64,000 nt of DNA from Aquamicrobium sp. LC103 (GCF_001014615.2 NZ_LBCQ02000011.1:208082-272081), one strand, 5' to 3'; positions 34,384-43,459 are shown, counted from the stretch's first letter. The notes: generated by a model from the letters alone, not told the origin. A program made the numbers and translations.

Positions 34384-35388
34384 TTAGTTCGATGCGGAGA
34401 TCGCATCCTGGAAGGACTTGACGAGGTCGTCCCCGACCTTCGCCGCCCAGGTGTCGAAGGCGGGCTTGGTGGAGTCGCGGAACGCCTGCAGCTCCTCGGC
34501 GCTCGGCTCGTAGACTTCCATGCCCTTTTCGCGCAGATATTCCAGGCCCTTGGCGGTGTCCTCGCGGGTGATTTCCTTCTGGTAGGCCATGGCCTCGGAT
34601 GCCGCCTGCTGTACCTTCGCCTTGGTCTCGTCGTCCCAGGAATCCCAGCGCTTCTTGCTCACGCCGAGGAAGACGGGGTCGTAGGAATAGTGCCAGGTCG
34701 TCAGGTACTTCTGCACTTCGTAGACGCGCTGCGGAATGATGACGGCGCCGACCGGATTCTCCTGGCCGTCGACCACGCCCTGCTGGAGCGCGGTGAAGGT
34801 CTCGCTCCACTGCATCTGCTGCGGGTTGGCGCCCAGCGCGTTCATGACGTCGATATACATCGGACCGGCCACGCGCATCTTCAGGCCCTGCAGATCCGCC
34901 GGAGCCTTGATTGGGCGGGCGTTGTTGGTGACCTCGCGGAACCCGTTCTCGCCCCACGCCAGAACCACGATGTTGTGGGCCAGCATGATCTCCTTCATCT
35001 TGTCGCCCGCCGCGCCGTCGGTGGTGGCGTCGACCTGCTCGTAATTGGCGTAGAGATAGGGCAGCGAGAACACGGCCATCTCGGGCACCAGCGGCGTCAC
35101 GTTGATCGCCGAGGTGATGACGAAGTCGAGCGCGCCGCGGCCGACCATCTCGGCCTGTTTCATCTGGTCGCCGCCGGAGAGCTGTGCGTTCGGGAAGGTG
35201 CGCACCTGCAGGTCGCCGCCGGTTGCCGCGCCCAGCAGTTCGTTGAACTTTTCCGCGCCCCTGTGCCAGGTCGTCGTGTCGCCGGTGTTGTGCGACAGCC
35301 TGAAGGTCTCGGCCGAAACGGTCCCCAGCATGGCGAGGCCGGCGATGAGCGATGTGAGGGCGGTTGCGCCCAGCTTGGCAAATCTCAT
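34384..35388 (-). CDS. dctP: TRAP transporter periplasmic substrate-binding protein (DctP)
   Basis: A 334-residue periplasmic binding protein. Signal peptide MRFAKLGATALTSLIAGLAM with cleavage near SAET (residue 25-26). DctP-family features: FRLSHNTGDTTTWHRGAEKF near the mature N-terminus, LQGLKMRVAGPMYIDVMNAL holding the conserved substrate-binding Arg, the hinge QQGVVDGQENPVG, and LGVSKKRWDSW. The ATG at 35388 follows GGAGGAGATCCA. It is the first gene of dctPQM; a TCCA-N5-TGGA palindrome lies 70 bp upstream. Ligand not predictable; a carboxylate is most likely. Confidence 0.94.
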   Translation of the reverse strand: MRFAKLGATALTSLIAGLAMLGTVSAETFRLSHNTGDTTTWHRGAEKFNELLGAATGGDLQVRTFPNAQLSGGDQMKQAEMVGRGALDFVITSAINVTPLVPEMAVFSLPYLYANYEQVDATTDGAAGDKMKEIMLAHNIVVLAWGENGFREVTNNARPIKAPADLQGLKMRVAGPMYIDVMNALGANPQQMQWSETFTALQQGVVDGQENPVGAVIIPQRVYEVQKYLTTWHYSYDPVFLGVSKKRWDSWDDETKAKVQQAASEAMAYQKEITREDTAKGLEYLREKGMEVYEPSAEELQAFRDSTKPAFDTWAAKVGDDLVKSFQDAISASN

Positions 35389-35457
35389 TGGATCTCCTCC
35401 GTTTGTGCTTGCATATCGGCCAGTCAACCTCCCGCTGACCTGCCTACAGAGCAATGA

Positions 35458-35470
35458 TCCACATGATGGA
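35458..35470. promoter_or_regulatory. Putative IclR operator near dctP
   Basis: TCCA-CATGA-TGGA, the core of a longer palindrome TGATCCA-CATGA-TGGATCA (35455-35473). It lies 70 bp before the dctP start. The same half-sites and 5-bp spacing recur at 35577-35589, which suggests a shared regulator, most likely the adjacent IclR protein. Confidence 0.6.
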
Positions 35471-35576
35471 TCACATCACTCTCGCAATAGACGATGCAAA
35501 ATAGCGGAAAAATATGGCTTCGCAATCCAAAAATCGACCGCTTTACAGCTTCGGCGACGATTGATAAATTATTGGT

Positions 35577-35589
35577 TCCATATTATGGA
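35577..35589. promoter_or_regulatory. Putative IclR operator at the iclR start
   Basis: TCCA-TATTA-TGGA, a perfect 13-bp palindrome within GGTTCCATATTATGGACC, ending 13 bp before the chosen iclR start codon and overlapping an upstream in-frame ATG (35585). It fits the general TTCCATAnTATGGAA-like sites of IclR regulators. Probably autoregulation plus control of the downstream genes. Confidence 0.65.
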
Positions 35590-35602
35590 CCTATGGGGAA
35601 AT

Positions 35603-36436
35603 ATGTCCGAACTAAGCGGATCACAAAGCGTTGACCGGGCACTCGGTCTTCTTTCGATGGTCGGCAGGCATGCCGATCGAGGCGTTTCCCTGTCGGAACT
35701 GGTCGAGGAAAGCGGGCTCAACAAGCCGACGACGCGTCGCCTGCTGCTGGCGCTGATGCGGGCGCGCATGGTCGAGCAGGATGAGGAGAGCCGGCGCTAC
35801 TATCTCGGCGAGGAGGCCTATGTACTCGGCAGCCTCGCCTCGCGCCGCTTCGGACTCCTGCAGATGGCAATGGAAAGCCTGATCCGGCTTTCGAGGAAGA
35901 CGGAGGATTCGAGCTTCCTTTCGGTGCGCCGCGACACCTATTCCGTGTGCCTTTATCGCGAGGAGGGAACCTATCCGGTCAGGACGCATGCCCTGCAGGC
36001 GGGCTTTGAGCATCCGCTCGGCGTCGGCGCCGGGTCGCTCGCCATGCTCGCCTCGCTTCCGGACGACGAGGTCGATGCGGTGCTCGCCGCCAACGAGACG
36101 GTATTGCGCACGCAATATCCGATGCTGCCGCCGGAGCGCATCCGCGAGGATGTCCGCACAACCCGGGAGAAGGGTTATTCGCTCAATCCCGGCCTGATCT
36201 TCGCCAATTCCTGGGGCGTCGGCGTGGCGCTGAGGACACCCGACGGCGGGGTCGCCGGTGCGCTCAGCATCGCGGCGATCGACAGCAGGATGCAGGAGGC
36301 GCGGCAGGCGGAGCTGGTCTCCTATCTCACCCAGGAGGCGCGCCGCGTGGAAGAGAAGCTCGCCGGCATGTTCGCGTCGCGAAACCAACAGCGCCCGGAG
36401 GCGGCCGCGAGAACCCAATCGAGGAGGATGAAATGA
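35603..36436 (+). CDS. IclR-family transcriptional regulator
   Basis: A 277-residue regulator. N-terminal winged helix-turn-helix (SVDRALGLLSMVGRHADRGV, LSELVEESGLNKPTTRRLLL), then the IclR effector domain (LSVRRDTYSVCLYREEGTYP, GVGAGSLAMLASL, and late GVGVALRTPDGGVAGALSIA). The ATG at 35603 with GGGGAA upstream is preferred to the ATG at 35585, which lies inside the putative operator. The stop overlaps the start of the thiolase gene (ATGA), so it is the first gene of the catabolic operon and divergent from dctPQM. It probably senses the imported acid or a CoA intermediate. Confidence 0.92.
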   Translation: MSELSGSQSVDRALGLLSMVGRHADRGVSLSELVEESGLNKPTTRRLLLALMRARMVEQDEESRRYYLGEEAYVLGSLASRRFGLLQMAMESLIRLSRKTEDSSFLSVRRDTYSVCLYREEGTYPVRTHALQAGFEHPLGVGAGSLAMLASLPDDEVDAVLAANETVLRTQYPMLPPERIREDVRTTREKGYSLNPGLIFANSWGVGVALRTPDGGVAGALSIAAIDSRMQEARQAELVSYLTQEARRVEEKLAGMFASRNQQRPEAAARTQSRRMK

Positions 36437-37602
36437 CGAAGGCACAGATCGTGGGATGGGCGCATTCGCCCTTCGGCAAATCCGAACTGGAAAACACCGA
36501 GCAATTGATGGCCTCCGTCGCCGCGCCGGCGCTGGCGCATGCGGGCGTCGATCCCGGCGACGTCGACGGCATCTTCGTCGGCGTGATGAACAACGGCTTC
36601 TCGAAGCAGGATTTTCAGGGCGCGCTGGTCGCCATGAGCAACGAGGCGCTTGCCCATGCGCCGGCGGCGAGGATGGAGAACGCCTGCGCGACCGGCTCGG
36701 CGGCGCTCTATAGCGCCATGGACTTCATCGAGGCGGGGCGCGGCCGCATCGCGCTGGTGGTGGGCGCGGAGAAGATGACCGCGACGCCGACGGCGGAAGT
36801 CGGCGACATCCTGCTCTGCGCCAGCTACCGAGCCGAGGAGGCGGATGTCGACGGTGGCTTCGCCGGCCTCTTCGGTCGCATCGCCCAGGCCTATTTCCAG
36901 CGCTATGGCGATCGTTCCGAGGAGCTCGCGATGATCGCGGCCAAGAACCACGCCAACGGCATGGCGAACCCTTACGCCCATATGCGCAAGGATTTCGGCT
37001 TCGACTTCTGCAACACGGTCTCGGACAAGAATCCCTATGTGGCGCCGCCCTTGCGGCGGACCGACTGCTCGCTGATTTCCGACGGCGCGGCGGCCCTCGT
37101 GCTCGCAGACGCCGAGACGGCGGCGACGCTGCAGCGCGCCATCGCCTTCCGGGCGCGCCGCCACGTCAACGACATCATGGCGTTGTCACGCCGCGACGTG
37201 CTCGCCTTCGAGGGTGCGCGTCGCGCCTGGGCTGGTGCGCTGGACGAGGCAGGGCTGTCGCTCGCCGATCTCTCCTTCGTCGAAACCCATGACTGCTTCA
37301 CCATCGCCGAGATGATCGAGTACGAAGCGATGGGGCTGGCGAAGCCCGGCGAGGGGCACCGCGTCGTGCGCGAGGGCTTGACGCGCAAGGACGGTCGCCT
37401 GCCGGTCAACCCTTCCGGCGGCCTGAAATCCAAGGGGCATCCGATCGGCGCCACGGGTGTGTCGATGCATGTGATGGCCGCCATGCAGCTTGCCGGCGAG
37501 GCGGGCGACATGCAGGTCAAGGACGCCAATCTCGCCGGCGTCTTCAACATGGGCGGCGCGGTCGTCGCCAACTATGTCTCGCTTCTGGAGCGCGCGAAGT
37601 GA
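36433..37602 (+). CDS. Thiolase-family acyl-CoA acetyltransferase (SCP2/AtoB-like)
   Basis: A 389-residue enzyme of the thiolase superfamily, in the SCP2-type clade. The nucleophilic cysteine is in MENACATGSAA (C85). C-terminal catalytic features are ETHDCFTIAEM, LPVNPSGGLKSKGHPIGATG (the conserved His) and GVFNMGGAVVANYV. The second cysteine of classical degradative thiolases (CxG near the C-terminus) is replaced, as in the SCP2 group, so it may act on branched or ketoacyl-CoA substrates or be a non-classical Claisen enzyme. Coupled by ATGA to iclR and followed by an overlapping CoA ligase. Confidence 0.88.
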   Translation: MTKAQIVGWAHSPFGKSELENTEQLMASVAAPALAHAGVDPGDVDGIFVGVMNNGFSKQDFQGALVAMSNEALAHAPAARMENACATGSAALYSAMDFIEAGRGRIALVVGAEKMTATPTAEVGDILLCASYRAEEADVDGGFAGLFGRIAQAYFQRYGDRSEELAMIAAKNHANGMANPYAHMRKDFGFDFCNTVSDKNPYVAPPLRRTDCSLISDGAAALVLADAETAATLQRAIAFRARRHVNDIMALSRRDVLAFEGARRAWAGALDEAGLSLADLSFVETHDCFTIAEMIEYEAMGLAKPGEGHRVVREGLTRKDGRLPVNPSGGLKSKGHPIGATGVSMHVMAAMQLAGEAGDMQVKDANLAGVFNMGGAVVANYVSLLERAK

Positions 37603-39233
37603 CGACCGGCAATGCACCGCTCGGCGGACTGGCGCCGTCCACCACCCGCGTGATGAACCTTTCATGTTTCCTGACGCAGGCGGCGCGCCGCAACCCGGAC
37701 GACATCGGCTTCGTCTGGCGCGAGGAGACCTGGACCTGGGCGAGGATGGAGGCCCGCGTCAATGCGATGGCGGCCGCCCTCGCCGGCGAGTTCGGCGTCC
37801 GGAAGGGCGACCGCATCCTCGTGCAGTCGGCCAATTGCAACCAGATGTTCGAATCGCTCTTCGCCTGCCTGCGCGTCGGCGCCGTCTGGGTCCCGACCAA
37901 CTACAGGCAGTCGCCCGACGAGGTCGCCTATCTGGCCACGGCGAGCGGCGCGCGCGGCATGATCTGCGGCGCAAGCTTTGCCGGTCATGCGGCCGCGTGC
38001 CGCCAGGCCTCGGAAACGCTCGACTTCGTCATCGCCATTGGCGAGGCGGAGTTCGGCGAGGACTACGACGCGATCGTGGCCCGCAACGATGGCGGGGTGG
38101 TCAAAAGCGTGGCGGTCGATCGCGACGACCCATGCTGGTTCTTCTTTACTTCCGGCACGACCGGACGACCGAAGGCGGCGGTGCTCACCCATGGGCAGAT
38201 GGCCTTCGTCGTCACCAACCATCTCTGCGATCTGATGCCGGGCACCGGCCGCGACGACGCCTCGATCGTCGTCGCGCCGCTCTCGCATGGCGCCGGCGTG
38301 CATCAGCTCACCCAGGTCGCGCACGGGGTGAAGACGATCCTGCCGCCGACCGAGAAGCTGGAAGTGGCGACCGTCTGGTCGCTCGTCGAGAAGTGGAAGG
38401 TGACCAACGCCTTCACCGTCCCGACCATATTGAAGCTGATGATCGAGGATCCTTCGGTCGACCGGTTCGATCATTCCTCGCTGCGCTACGTCATCTATGC
38501 CGGCGCGCCGATGTACCGGGCCGACCAGAAGCGCGCGCTGGAAAAGCTCGGACCGGTGCTGGTGCAGTATTTCGGGCTCGGCGAGGTGACGGGCAACATC
38601 ACAGTGCTGCCGCCGGCCTTTCACGATCTGGAGGACGGACCGCATGCGCGCATCGGCACCTGCGGCTTCGAGCGCACCGGCATGCAGGTCGAGATCCAGA
38701 ACGAGGAGGGCGAGGCGGTCGGCACCGGCGAAACGGGCGAGATCTGCGTGATCGGGCCGGCTGTGTTTGCCGGCTACTACGAGAACCCGGAGGCCAACGC
38801 CAAGGCGTTCCGCAACGGCTGGTTCCGCACCGGCGACCTCGGCCACATGGACGAGCGCGGTTTCGTCTACGTCACCGGCCGTTCCTCCGACATGTACATC
38901 TCCGGTGGGTCCAACATCTATCCGCGCGAGATCGAGGAGAAGATTCTCGCCCATCCCGACATCAGCGAGACGGCCGTTCTGGGTGTTCCCGATCCGGTCT
39001 GGGGCGAGATCGGCGTCGCCGTCTGCGTCGCCCGTCCGGGCGTTCCGCCGGAAACGATCGACCTTGCCGCCTGGCTCGACGGCAAGATGGCTCGCTACAA
39101 GCTGCCGAAACGCTTCTTCTTCTGGGGGGAGATGCCGAAATCCGCCTACGGCAAGATCACCAAGAAGATGATCCGCGAGGAGCTGGAGCGCCGCGGCGAG
39201 CTCGCCGCCGCCGGCCTGAAGCCGGCTGTCTGA
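37599..39233 (+). CDS. Acyl-CoA synthetase (AMP-forming)
   Basis: A 544-residue ANL-superfamily ligase that activates a carboxylic acid to its CoA thioester through an acyl-AMP. The P-loop FFTSGTTGRPKAAVLTH is near residues 180-196, the A5-like motif QYFGLGEVTGNITV near 322, YENPEANAKAFRNGWFRTGD near 386, and the catalytic Lys region KSAYGKITKKMIRE near the C-terminus. Start is GTG at 37599, overlapping the thiolase stop. Substrate likely the acid imported by the divergent TRAP system; FHDLEDGPHARIGT gives no family-level specificity. Confidence 0.9.
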   Translation: MTTGNAPLGGLAPSTTRVMNLSCFLTQAARRNPDDIGFVWREETWTWARMEARVNAMAAALAGEFGVRKGDRILVQSANCNQMFESLFACLRVGAVWVPTNYRQSPDEVAYLATASGARGMICGASFAGHAAACRQASETLDFVIAIGEAEFGEDYDAIVARNDGGVVKSVAVDRDDPCWFFFTSGTTGRPKAAVLTHGQMAFVVTNHLCDLMPGTGRDDASIVVAPLSHGAGVHQLTQVAHGVKTILPPTEKLEVATVWSLVEKWKVTNAFTVPTILKLMIEDPSVDRFDHSSLRYVIYAGAPMYRADQKRALEKLGPVLVQYFGLGEVTGNITVLPPAFHDLEDGPHARIGTCGFERTGMQVEIQNEEGEAVGTGETGEICVIGPAVFAGYYENPEANAKAFRNGWFRTGDLGHMDERGFVYVTGRSSDMYISGGSNIYPREIEEKILAHPDISETAVLGVPDPVWGEIGVAVCVARPGVPPETIDLAAWLDGKMARYKLPKRFFFWGEMPKSAYGKITKKMIREELERRGELAAAGLKPAV

Positions 39234-39252
39234 GAACCCAAGGGAGGAAAAC

Positions 39253-40005
39253 ATGGCTGAGACGAAAAAAGGCGCCGTCATCGTCACCGGCGGCGCATCC
39301 GGCATAGGGTTCGAGACGGCGCGTCTGCTGGCGGAGCGCGGCTGGAAACCCTACCTCCTCGACCTCGAGCAAGAAGCACTGGACGAGGCCTGCGACGCGC
39401 TCGGCCTACCGCGCGATCGCGGCATCGCGTGCAGCGTCTCCGACGAAGCGGCGGTCGAGACCGCCTTCGGCAATATCACCGGCGAAGGGATCGTGGCGGT
39501 GGTCAACTGCGCCGGCATCGGCATGGATCGGCCGGCGGTCGAGACCAGCGTCGAGGATTTCCGCCGCATCGTCGACGTCAACTTGACCGGCACCTTCATC
39601 GTTTCGCGCGCGGCGGCGCGGCATTGGCTGGCGCGCAAGGCGCCGGGCTGCATCGTCAACATCACCTCCATCTCCGGCATGTGCGGCAACAAGGGCCGCA
39701 GCGCCTACGGCTCCTCCAAGGGCGGCCAGAACCTGCTGACGCTGGTGATGGCCAACGAACTCGGGCCGGAGGGTATCCGTGTCAACGCCGTCGCGCCGGG
39801 GCCGATCGACACGCCGCTGGCGCGCTCGGTACACACCGACGACGTGCGTCGGCAATGGCACGAGCGCGTGCCGCAGCGCCGCTACGGCACGCCGCGGGAA
39901 ATCGCCGGCGCGGTCGCTTTCCTGGTCTCCGACGATGCGAGCTACGTCAACGGGCAGATACTTGCCGTCGACGGCGGCTTCGTCACCGCCGGCCTGGCGA
40001 ACTGA
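39253..40005 (+). CDS. Short-chain dehydrogenase/reductase
   Basis: A 250-residue classical SDR. Cofactor motif VTGGASGIGFETARLLAERG at the N-terminus, NCAG at NCAGIGMD, catalytic Ser in NITSISGMCG and the YxxxK pair in SAYGSSKGGQN, then PGPIDTPLA and the C-terminal NGQILAVDGGFVTAGL. Typically oxidises or reduces a hydroxyacyl or ketoacyl group with NAD(P). GGGAGGAAAAC precedes the ATG. Third enzyme of the IclR-led operon, consistent with hydroxyacyl-CoA oxidation before thiolysis. Confidence 0.93.
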   Translation: MAETKKGAVIVTGGASGIGFETARLLAERGWKPYLLDLEQEALDEACDALGLPRDRGIACSVSDEAAVETAFGNITGEGIVAVVNCAGIGMDRPAVETSVEDFRRIVDVNLTGTFIVSRAAARHWLARKAPGCIVNITSISGMCGNKGRSAYGSSKGGQNLLTLVMANELGPEGIRVNAVAPGPIDTPLARSVHTDDVRRQWHERVPQRRYGTPREIAGAVAFLVSDDASYVNGQILAVDGGFVTAGLAN

Positions 40006-40009
40006 TCCG

Positions 40010-40885
40010 ATGCGGTCCATCAGGCATCCCGGCACGCCTACGGCGGAGCGGGAAAGAAGCGTGCAGGGCAGGGCGAGGCGGCTGACGCTGCGTCTGAAGC
40101 CGGGGCGCAGCGTCAACCGGGCTGTGGCGGAAGCCTTTGCCGAAGCCGGTTTCGCCGGTGGCTACATCCGTCTCGAGGATGTGCCGGTCTCGCCCATGAA
40201 CTACGTGATCCCGGCCGCCTCGCCCGATGCCGCCCATGCCGCCTGGTACAGCGCGACCCGCAGCCCCGCCGGCGTGACCACGATCGAGGAGGCCGGCGCG
40301 ATCGTCGGCTGGCGCGACGGCGAGCCTTTCCTGCATTGCCACGGCATCTGGCGCGAGGCCGATGGCGCGCGCCGCATGGGGCATCTGCTGCCGCTCGATT
40401 CCGAGTTCGCCGCGGAGGTCGAGGCGGAGGCTTGGGGCGTTTGCGGCGCCATCTTCGACGTCAGGGACGATCCGGAGACCAATTTCCGTCTGTTTTCACC
40501 GGTTTCGGCGGAACACGAGGGGACGTCGCGCTCGCCTTCCTTTTCATCGCCTCCGCGCGGTGCGGGTACAGGCCGTGTCCTGCTCGCCACGGTGCGGCCG
40601 AACGAGGACATCACCATCGCGATCGAGCGGCTTTGCCGCGAAAACGGAATTGGCAGCGCCGCTGTTCACGGCATCGGCAGCCTGGTGGGAGCGGATTTCG
40701 AGGATGGATCGCACCTCGCTTCCTACGCGACAGAACTGCTCGTCGGGAATGGTGAGATGTCCGCTGGAACGTGCCGTCTCGACATTTCGGTCGTCGGCAT
40801 GGACGGCGAGATCGCCGAAGGGCGGCTCGCCCGCGGCTCGAATCCGGTCTGCGTCACGTTCGAGCTCGTGATCGAAGAAACATAG
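40010..40885 (+). CDS. DUF296 (PPC/PCC) domain protein, duplicated
   Basis: A 291-residue protein with two copies of the PPC/DUF296 fold: one at about 20-165 (RLTLRLKPGRSVNRAVAEAF, GEPFLHCHGIW, GHLLPLDSEF) and one at about 185-290 (RVLLATVRPNEDITIAIERL, ENGIGSAAVHGIGSLVGADF, VVGMDGEIAEGRLARGSNPV). Conserved histidines suggest metal or ligand binding. Related proteins are often found with catabolic or CoA operons, and function is unproven. The ATG at 40010 is four bases after the SDR stop. It seems to be the last gene of the operon, convergent with the DUF982 gene. Confidence 0.8.
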   Translation: MRSIRHPGTPTAERERSVQGRARRLTLRLKPGRSVNRAVAEAFAEAGFAGGYIRLEDVPVSPMNYVIPAASPDAAHAAWYSATRSPAGVTTIEEAGAIVGWRDGEPFLHCHGIWREADGARRMGHLLPLDSEFAAEVEAEAWGVCGAIFDVRDDPETNFRLFSPVSAEHEGTSRSPSFSSPPRGAGTGRVLLATVRPNEDITIAIERLCRENGIGSAAVHGIGSLVGADFEDGSHLASYATELLVGNGEMSAGTCRLDISVVGMDGEIAEGRLARGSNPVCVTFELVIEET

Positions 40886-40886
40886 G

Positions 40887-41177
40887 CTAGCCTCGAAGCC
40901 ATTCCTCCGCGGCGTCCTGCACCGCCGCGGCAAGCGCGGGCTCGGCGAGTATCCCCCGGGCGACCGCGAACGTCTCGAAGGCATTCCGCGCGGATTCGGC
41001 ATCGTGTTTTCCGCCCATGGCGGCAAAGCAAGCCTCGATGGCGGCACCGTGCGCCGGTCCGCGGCGCTCTCGCGGCCATTCCATCAACACCTCATACGCT
41101 TCCCTGGCGCTTTCCACCTGGCGCGGAAATCCGAGGCCGATATAGACTTCGACGGGTGTTTCAAAGCGGCCATGCAT
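40887..41177 (-). CDS. DUF982 domain protein
   Basis: A 96-residue protein of the DUF982 family, abundant in Rhizobiales and of unknown function. Features: FETPVEVYIGLGFPRQVESA, the WP motif in VLMEWPRERRGPAHGAAIEA, and an all-helical C-terminus ending EEWLRG. AAGGAGAAGG precedes the ATG at 41177. Convergent with the DUF296 gene (one base apart). Members often occur as scattered paralogues near plasmid or stress genes. Confidence 0.85.
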   Translation of the reverse strand: MHGRFETPVEVYIGLGFPRQVESAREAYEVLMEWPRERRGPAHGAAIEACFAAMGGKHDAESARNAFETFAVARGILAEPALAAAVQDAAEEWLRG

Positions 41178-41445
41178 TGCCTTCTCCTTAGCAAGTTTCG
41201 GTCTGGCTCGTCACAAACGGCGCATTTAAACGCCGTCGGCCATCGCAGGTTCCCGCGAATTTTTGACGAGAGCACGAAGTCGCGCGAAACCGCCGAACAA
41301 GATTTGTTGCCGCGTGTTGAACAAGCGCTCCCGCTGCCGCCTGAGCAGGGAAACGTATCGCTTGCACGCCGGTGCCGCCCGTGTGGTGGCCATCGTGCAT
41401 CGTCCGAGAAATCGCGGTGTCGCGCTCTTCGCGGGCGCCTCGAGT

Positions 41446-42519
41446 TCATCGCGAACGGCGTCTGGCGAGCATCACGAGAAAGAAGAACCCGCCGATGAAG
41501 CCGGTGACGATGCCGATCGGTATGTCGTTCGGTGCCGCCAGGGTGCGCGCGATGACGTCGGCCAGAACGAGGAAGATCGCGCCGAGCATCGCGCTTGCCG
41601 GCAGGACGATGCGGTTGTCGCCGCCCACCAGAAGCCGCGCGATATGCGGCATCATCAGGCCGACGAAGCCGATCATGCCGGAGAAGGCTACGAGCACGCC
41701 GGTCAGGAAGGCGCTGGCGATTATCAGGATGAGTCGCAGTCGCGTCACGGGAACGCCGAGCGTGATCGCGCTTTCGTCGCCCATGGCAAGTGCATTGAGC
41801 GGCCTCGCATTGACGATGAAGACGAGGCCGGCGGCGGCCAGCGCCGTCAGCGGAAAGACGAGATTGCTCCATTGCGCAAGGCCGAAGCCGCCGAGCATCC
41901 AGAAGACGACGCTCGCGATGGCGCGGGGGTCGGCGAACATGATGATCACGTTGGCCGCGGCCGATATCACGAAGGAGATCGCGACGCCGGCCAGAACGAG
42001 CTGCGTCCTGTCGGTGCTGTGCGACAGGCCCGCCACTCCGATCACCAGCGCGGTGGCGAAGAGCGCGCCCGCGAATGCGAAGAGCGGCACGGTTGCGGCA
42101 CCGAAGACGTTGCCGACGAGGAGGATGGCGATGTTCGCGCCGAGCGCCGCACCGGCAGAGACGCCGAGCAGGTGAGGATCGGCGAGCGGGTTGCGTGTCG
42201 TTCCCTGCATGGCCGCGCCGGCCATCCCGAGCCCTGCTCCCACGATCGCGGCGAGCAGCGCGCGGGGAAACCGCAGGTTCCAGACGATGTTCTCGCGGCC
42301 GGCGCTCCAGAAAGGTTCGATCAGATCGGGGGCGATCCGGTTCAATGCGATGGACCAGACGGTTGCGAATGGAATGCGGGCCGAACCGAGGCTGACCGAC
42401 AGGCTCATCGCCAGGAAGAGCAGCAAGGAGCCGGCAATCAGCACGAGTGCCATCCTGGAACGCAGCGTCAGCGGCTTGGCGCGTGCGGCATCGTTGTCGG
42501 AGGCAGCCTCAGTCGCCAT
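41446..42519 (-). CDS. btuC: FecCD/BtuC-type ABC permease (corrinoid uptake)
   Basis: A 357-residue inner-membrane permease of the FecCD family with ten hydrophobic segments. Recognisable pieces: RFPRALLAAIVGAGLGMAGA, QGTTRNPLADPHLLGVSAGA (the conserved NPLA..LG.S.GA motif) and FSGMIGFVGLMMPHIARLLV (ATPase contact). Last gene of the riboswitch-led operon; its ATG overlaps the binding-protein gene. It should form the membrane channel with BtuD and take corrinoids from BtuF. Assignment to corrinoids rests on the upstream riboswitch; by sequence alone a siderophore permease would be equally possible. Confidence 0.85.
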   Translation of the reverse strand: MATEAASDNDAARAKPLTLRSRMALVLIAGSLLLFLAMSLSVSLGSARIPFATVWSIALNRIAPDLIEPFWSAGRENIVWNLRFPRALLAAIVGAGLGMAGAAMQGTTRNPLADPHLLGVSAGAALGANIAILLVGNVFGAATVPLFAFAGALFATALVIGVAGLSHSTDRTQLVLAGVAISFVISAAANVIIMFADPRAIASVVFWMLGGFGLAQWSNLVFPLTALAAAGLVFIVNARPLNALAMGDESAITLGVPVTRLRLILIIASAFLTGVLVAFSGMIGFVGLMMPHIARLLVGGDNRIVLPASAMLGAIFLVLADVIARTLAAPNDIPIGIVTGFIGGFFFLVMLARRRSR

Positions 42520-43459
42520 GCAGGAACTCCGCCAGCCGCTCGGCGGCCGAGATGTTACGCGGGCCGGGCGTCAGATCGTCATAGCCGAGCACGAGGAATT
42601 GTTCGTTGCGGATGGCATTGACGTCGGCAAAGGCCGGCATGCGCTTCAGGAAGGCGATCTTCTCTTCGGCCGTCACCTCGCCATAGTCGACGATGACGAT
42701 CGCGGAAGGATTGCGGTCGACCATCGTCTCCCAGTCGATCCGGATCCAGCTCGACGCGGAATCCTCGAAGATGTTGACGCCGCCGGCGGCGTCGATGATC
42801 GCCTGCGGCATGGAAAAGCCGCCGGCGCTGGTGGCGACGCGCTCGCCGGAATCATAGACGAAGACGGTCGGGCGCTCCTTGCCGTCGATGGTGGCCTGAA
42901 CCGTCGCCATACGTTCCTTGTAGTCGGCCACAAGGGCAGCGGCACGCTCGGGAACGCCGAAGATCGCCGCCAGATTTTCCAGGTCACGATAGAGATAGTC
43001 GAATGTCGGCGGGTTCTCCTGACCCAGCCGGACGCAGGATTCCGACAGTTCGTAGACCGATATGCCGTAGGCACCCAGCGTCTCCGGCGTGACCTCCCCG
43101 CCGACCCGCATGCCGTAGCTCCAGCCCGCGAAATAGAAGTCGATCTCCTCCTCGAGGAAAATTTCCAGCGACGGATAGCTGCGCTGCAGCTCGCGCAATC
43201 CGGCGACCGCGGGGAAGTCCGCGACGGCCGAGGCCCGTAGCCGGTCGCCCTGGCCGACGAAGCCTGCCATGCTGTCTTCGAGGCCGAGCGCGAGCATGAT
43301 CTCGGTCAGGTTGGAGCCGTAGGAAACGGCGTGCTGCGGCGGTGCCTCGACCGTCATCTGCCGGCCGCAGCTTTCGACCGTGACCGGGAAGGCGGCGGCC
43401 GGAAGGGCGGCCGCGACCAGCAGCGCAGGCATGGAGAGAAAAACGGCCGGCGTCCTCAT
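42509..43459 (-). CDS. btuF: Periplasmic corrinoid-binding protein (BtuF/TroA-like)
   Basis: A 316-residue periplasmic protein of the iron/B12-type binding-protein superfamily. Signal peptide MRTPAVFLSMPALLVAAALP, cleavage near AAAF. Features: YGSNLTEIMLALGLEDSMAG, IDFYFAGWSYGMR, PTVFVYDSGERVATSAGGFS and the C-terminal NISAAERLAEFLHG. A cysteine in the mature N-terminus (VESCGRQM) can pair with SESCVRLG. Coupled by ATGA to the ATPase gene. Delivers ligand to the BtuC-like permease. Confidence 0.85.
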   Translation of the reverse strand: MRTPAVFLSMPALLVAAALPAAAFPVTVESCGRQMTVEAPPQHAVSYGSNLTEIMLALGLEDSMAGFVGQGDRLRASAVADFPAVAGLRELQRSYPSLEIFLEEEIDFYFAGWSYGMRVGGEVTPETLGAYGISVYELSESCVRLGQENPPTFDYLYRDLENLAAIFGVPERAAALVADYKERMATVQATIDGKERPTVFVYDSGERVATSAGGFSMPQAIIDAAGGVNIFEDSASSWIRIDWETMVDRNPSAIVIVDYGEVTAEEKIAFLKRMPAFADVNAIRNEQFLVLGYDDLTPGPRNISAAERLAEFLHGD

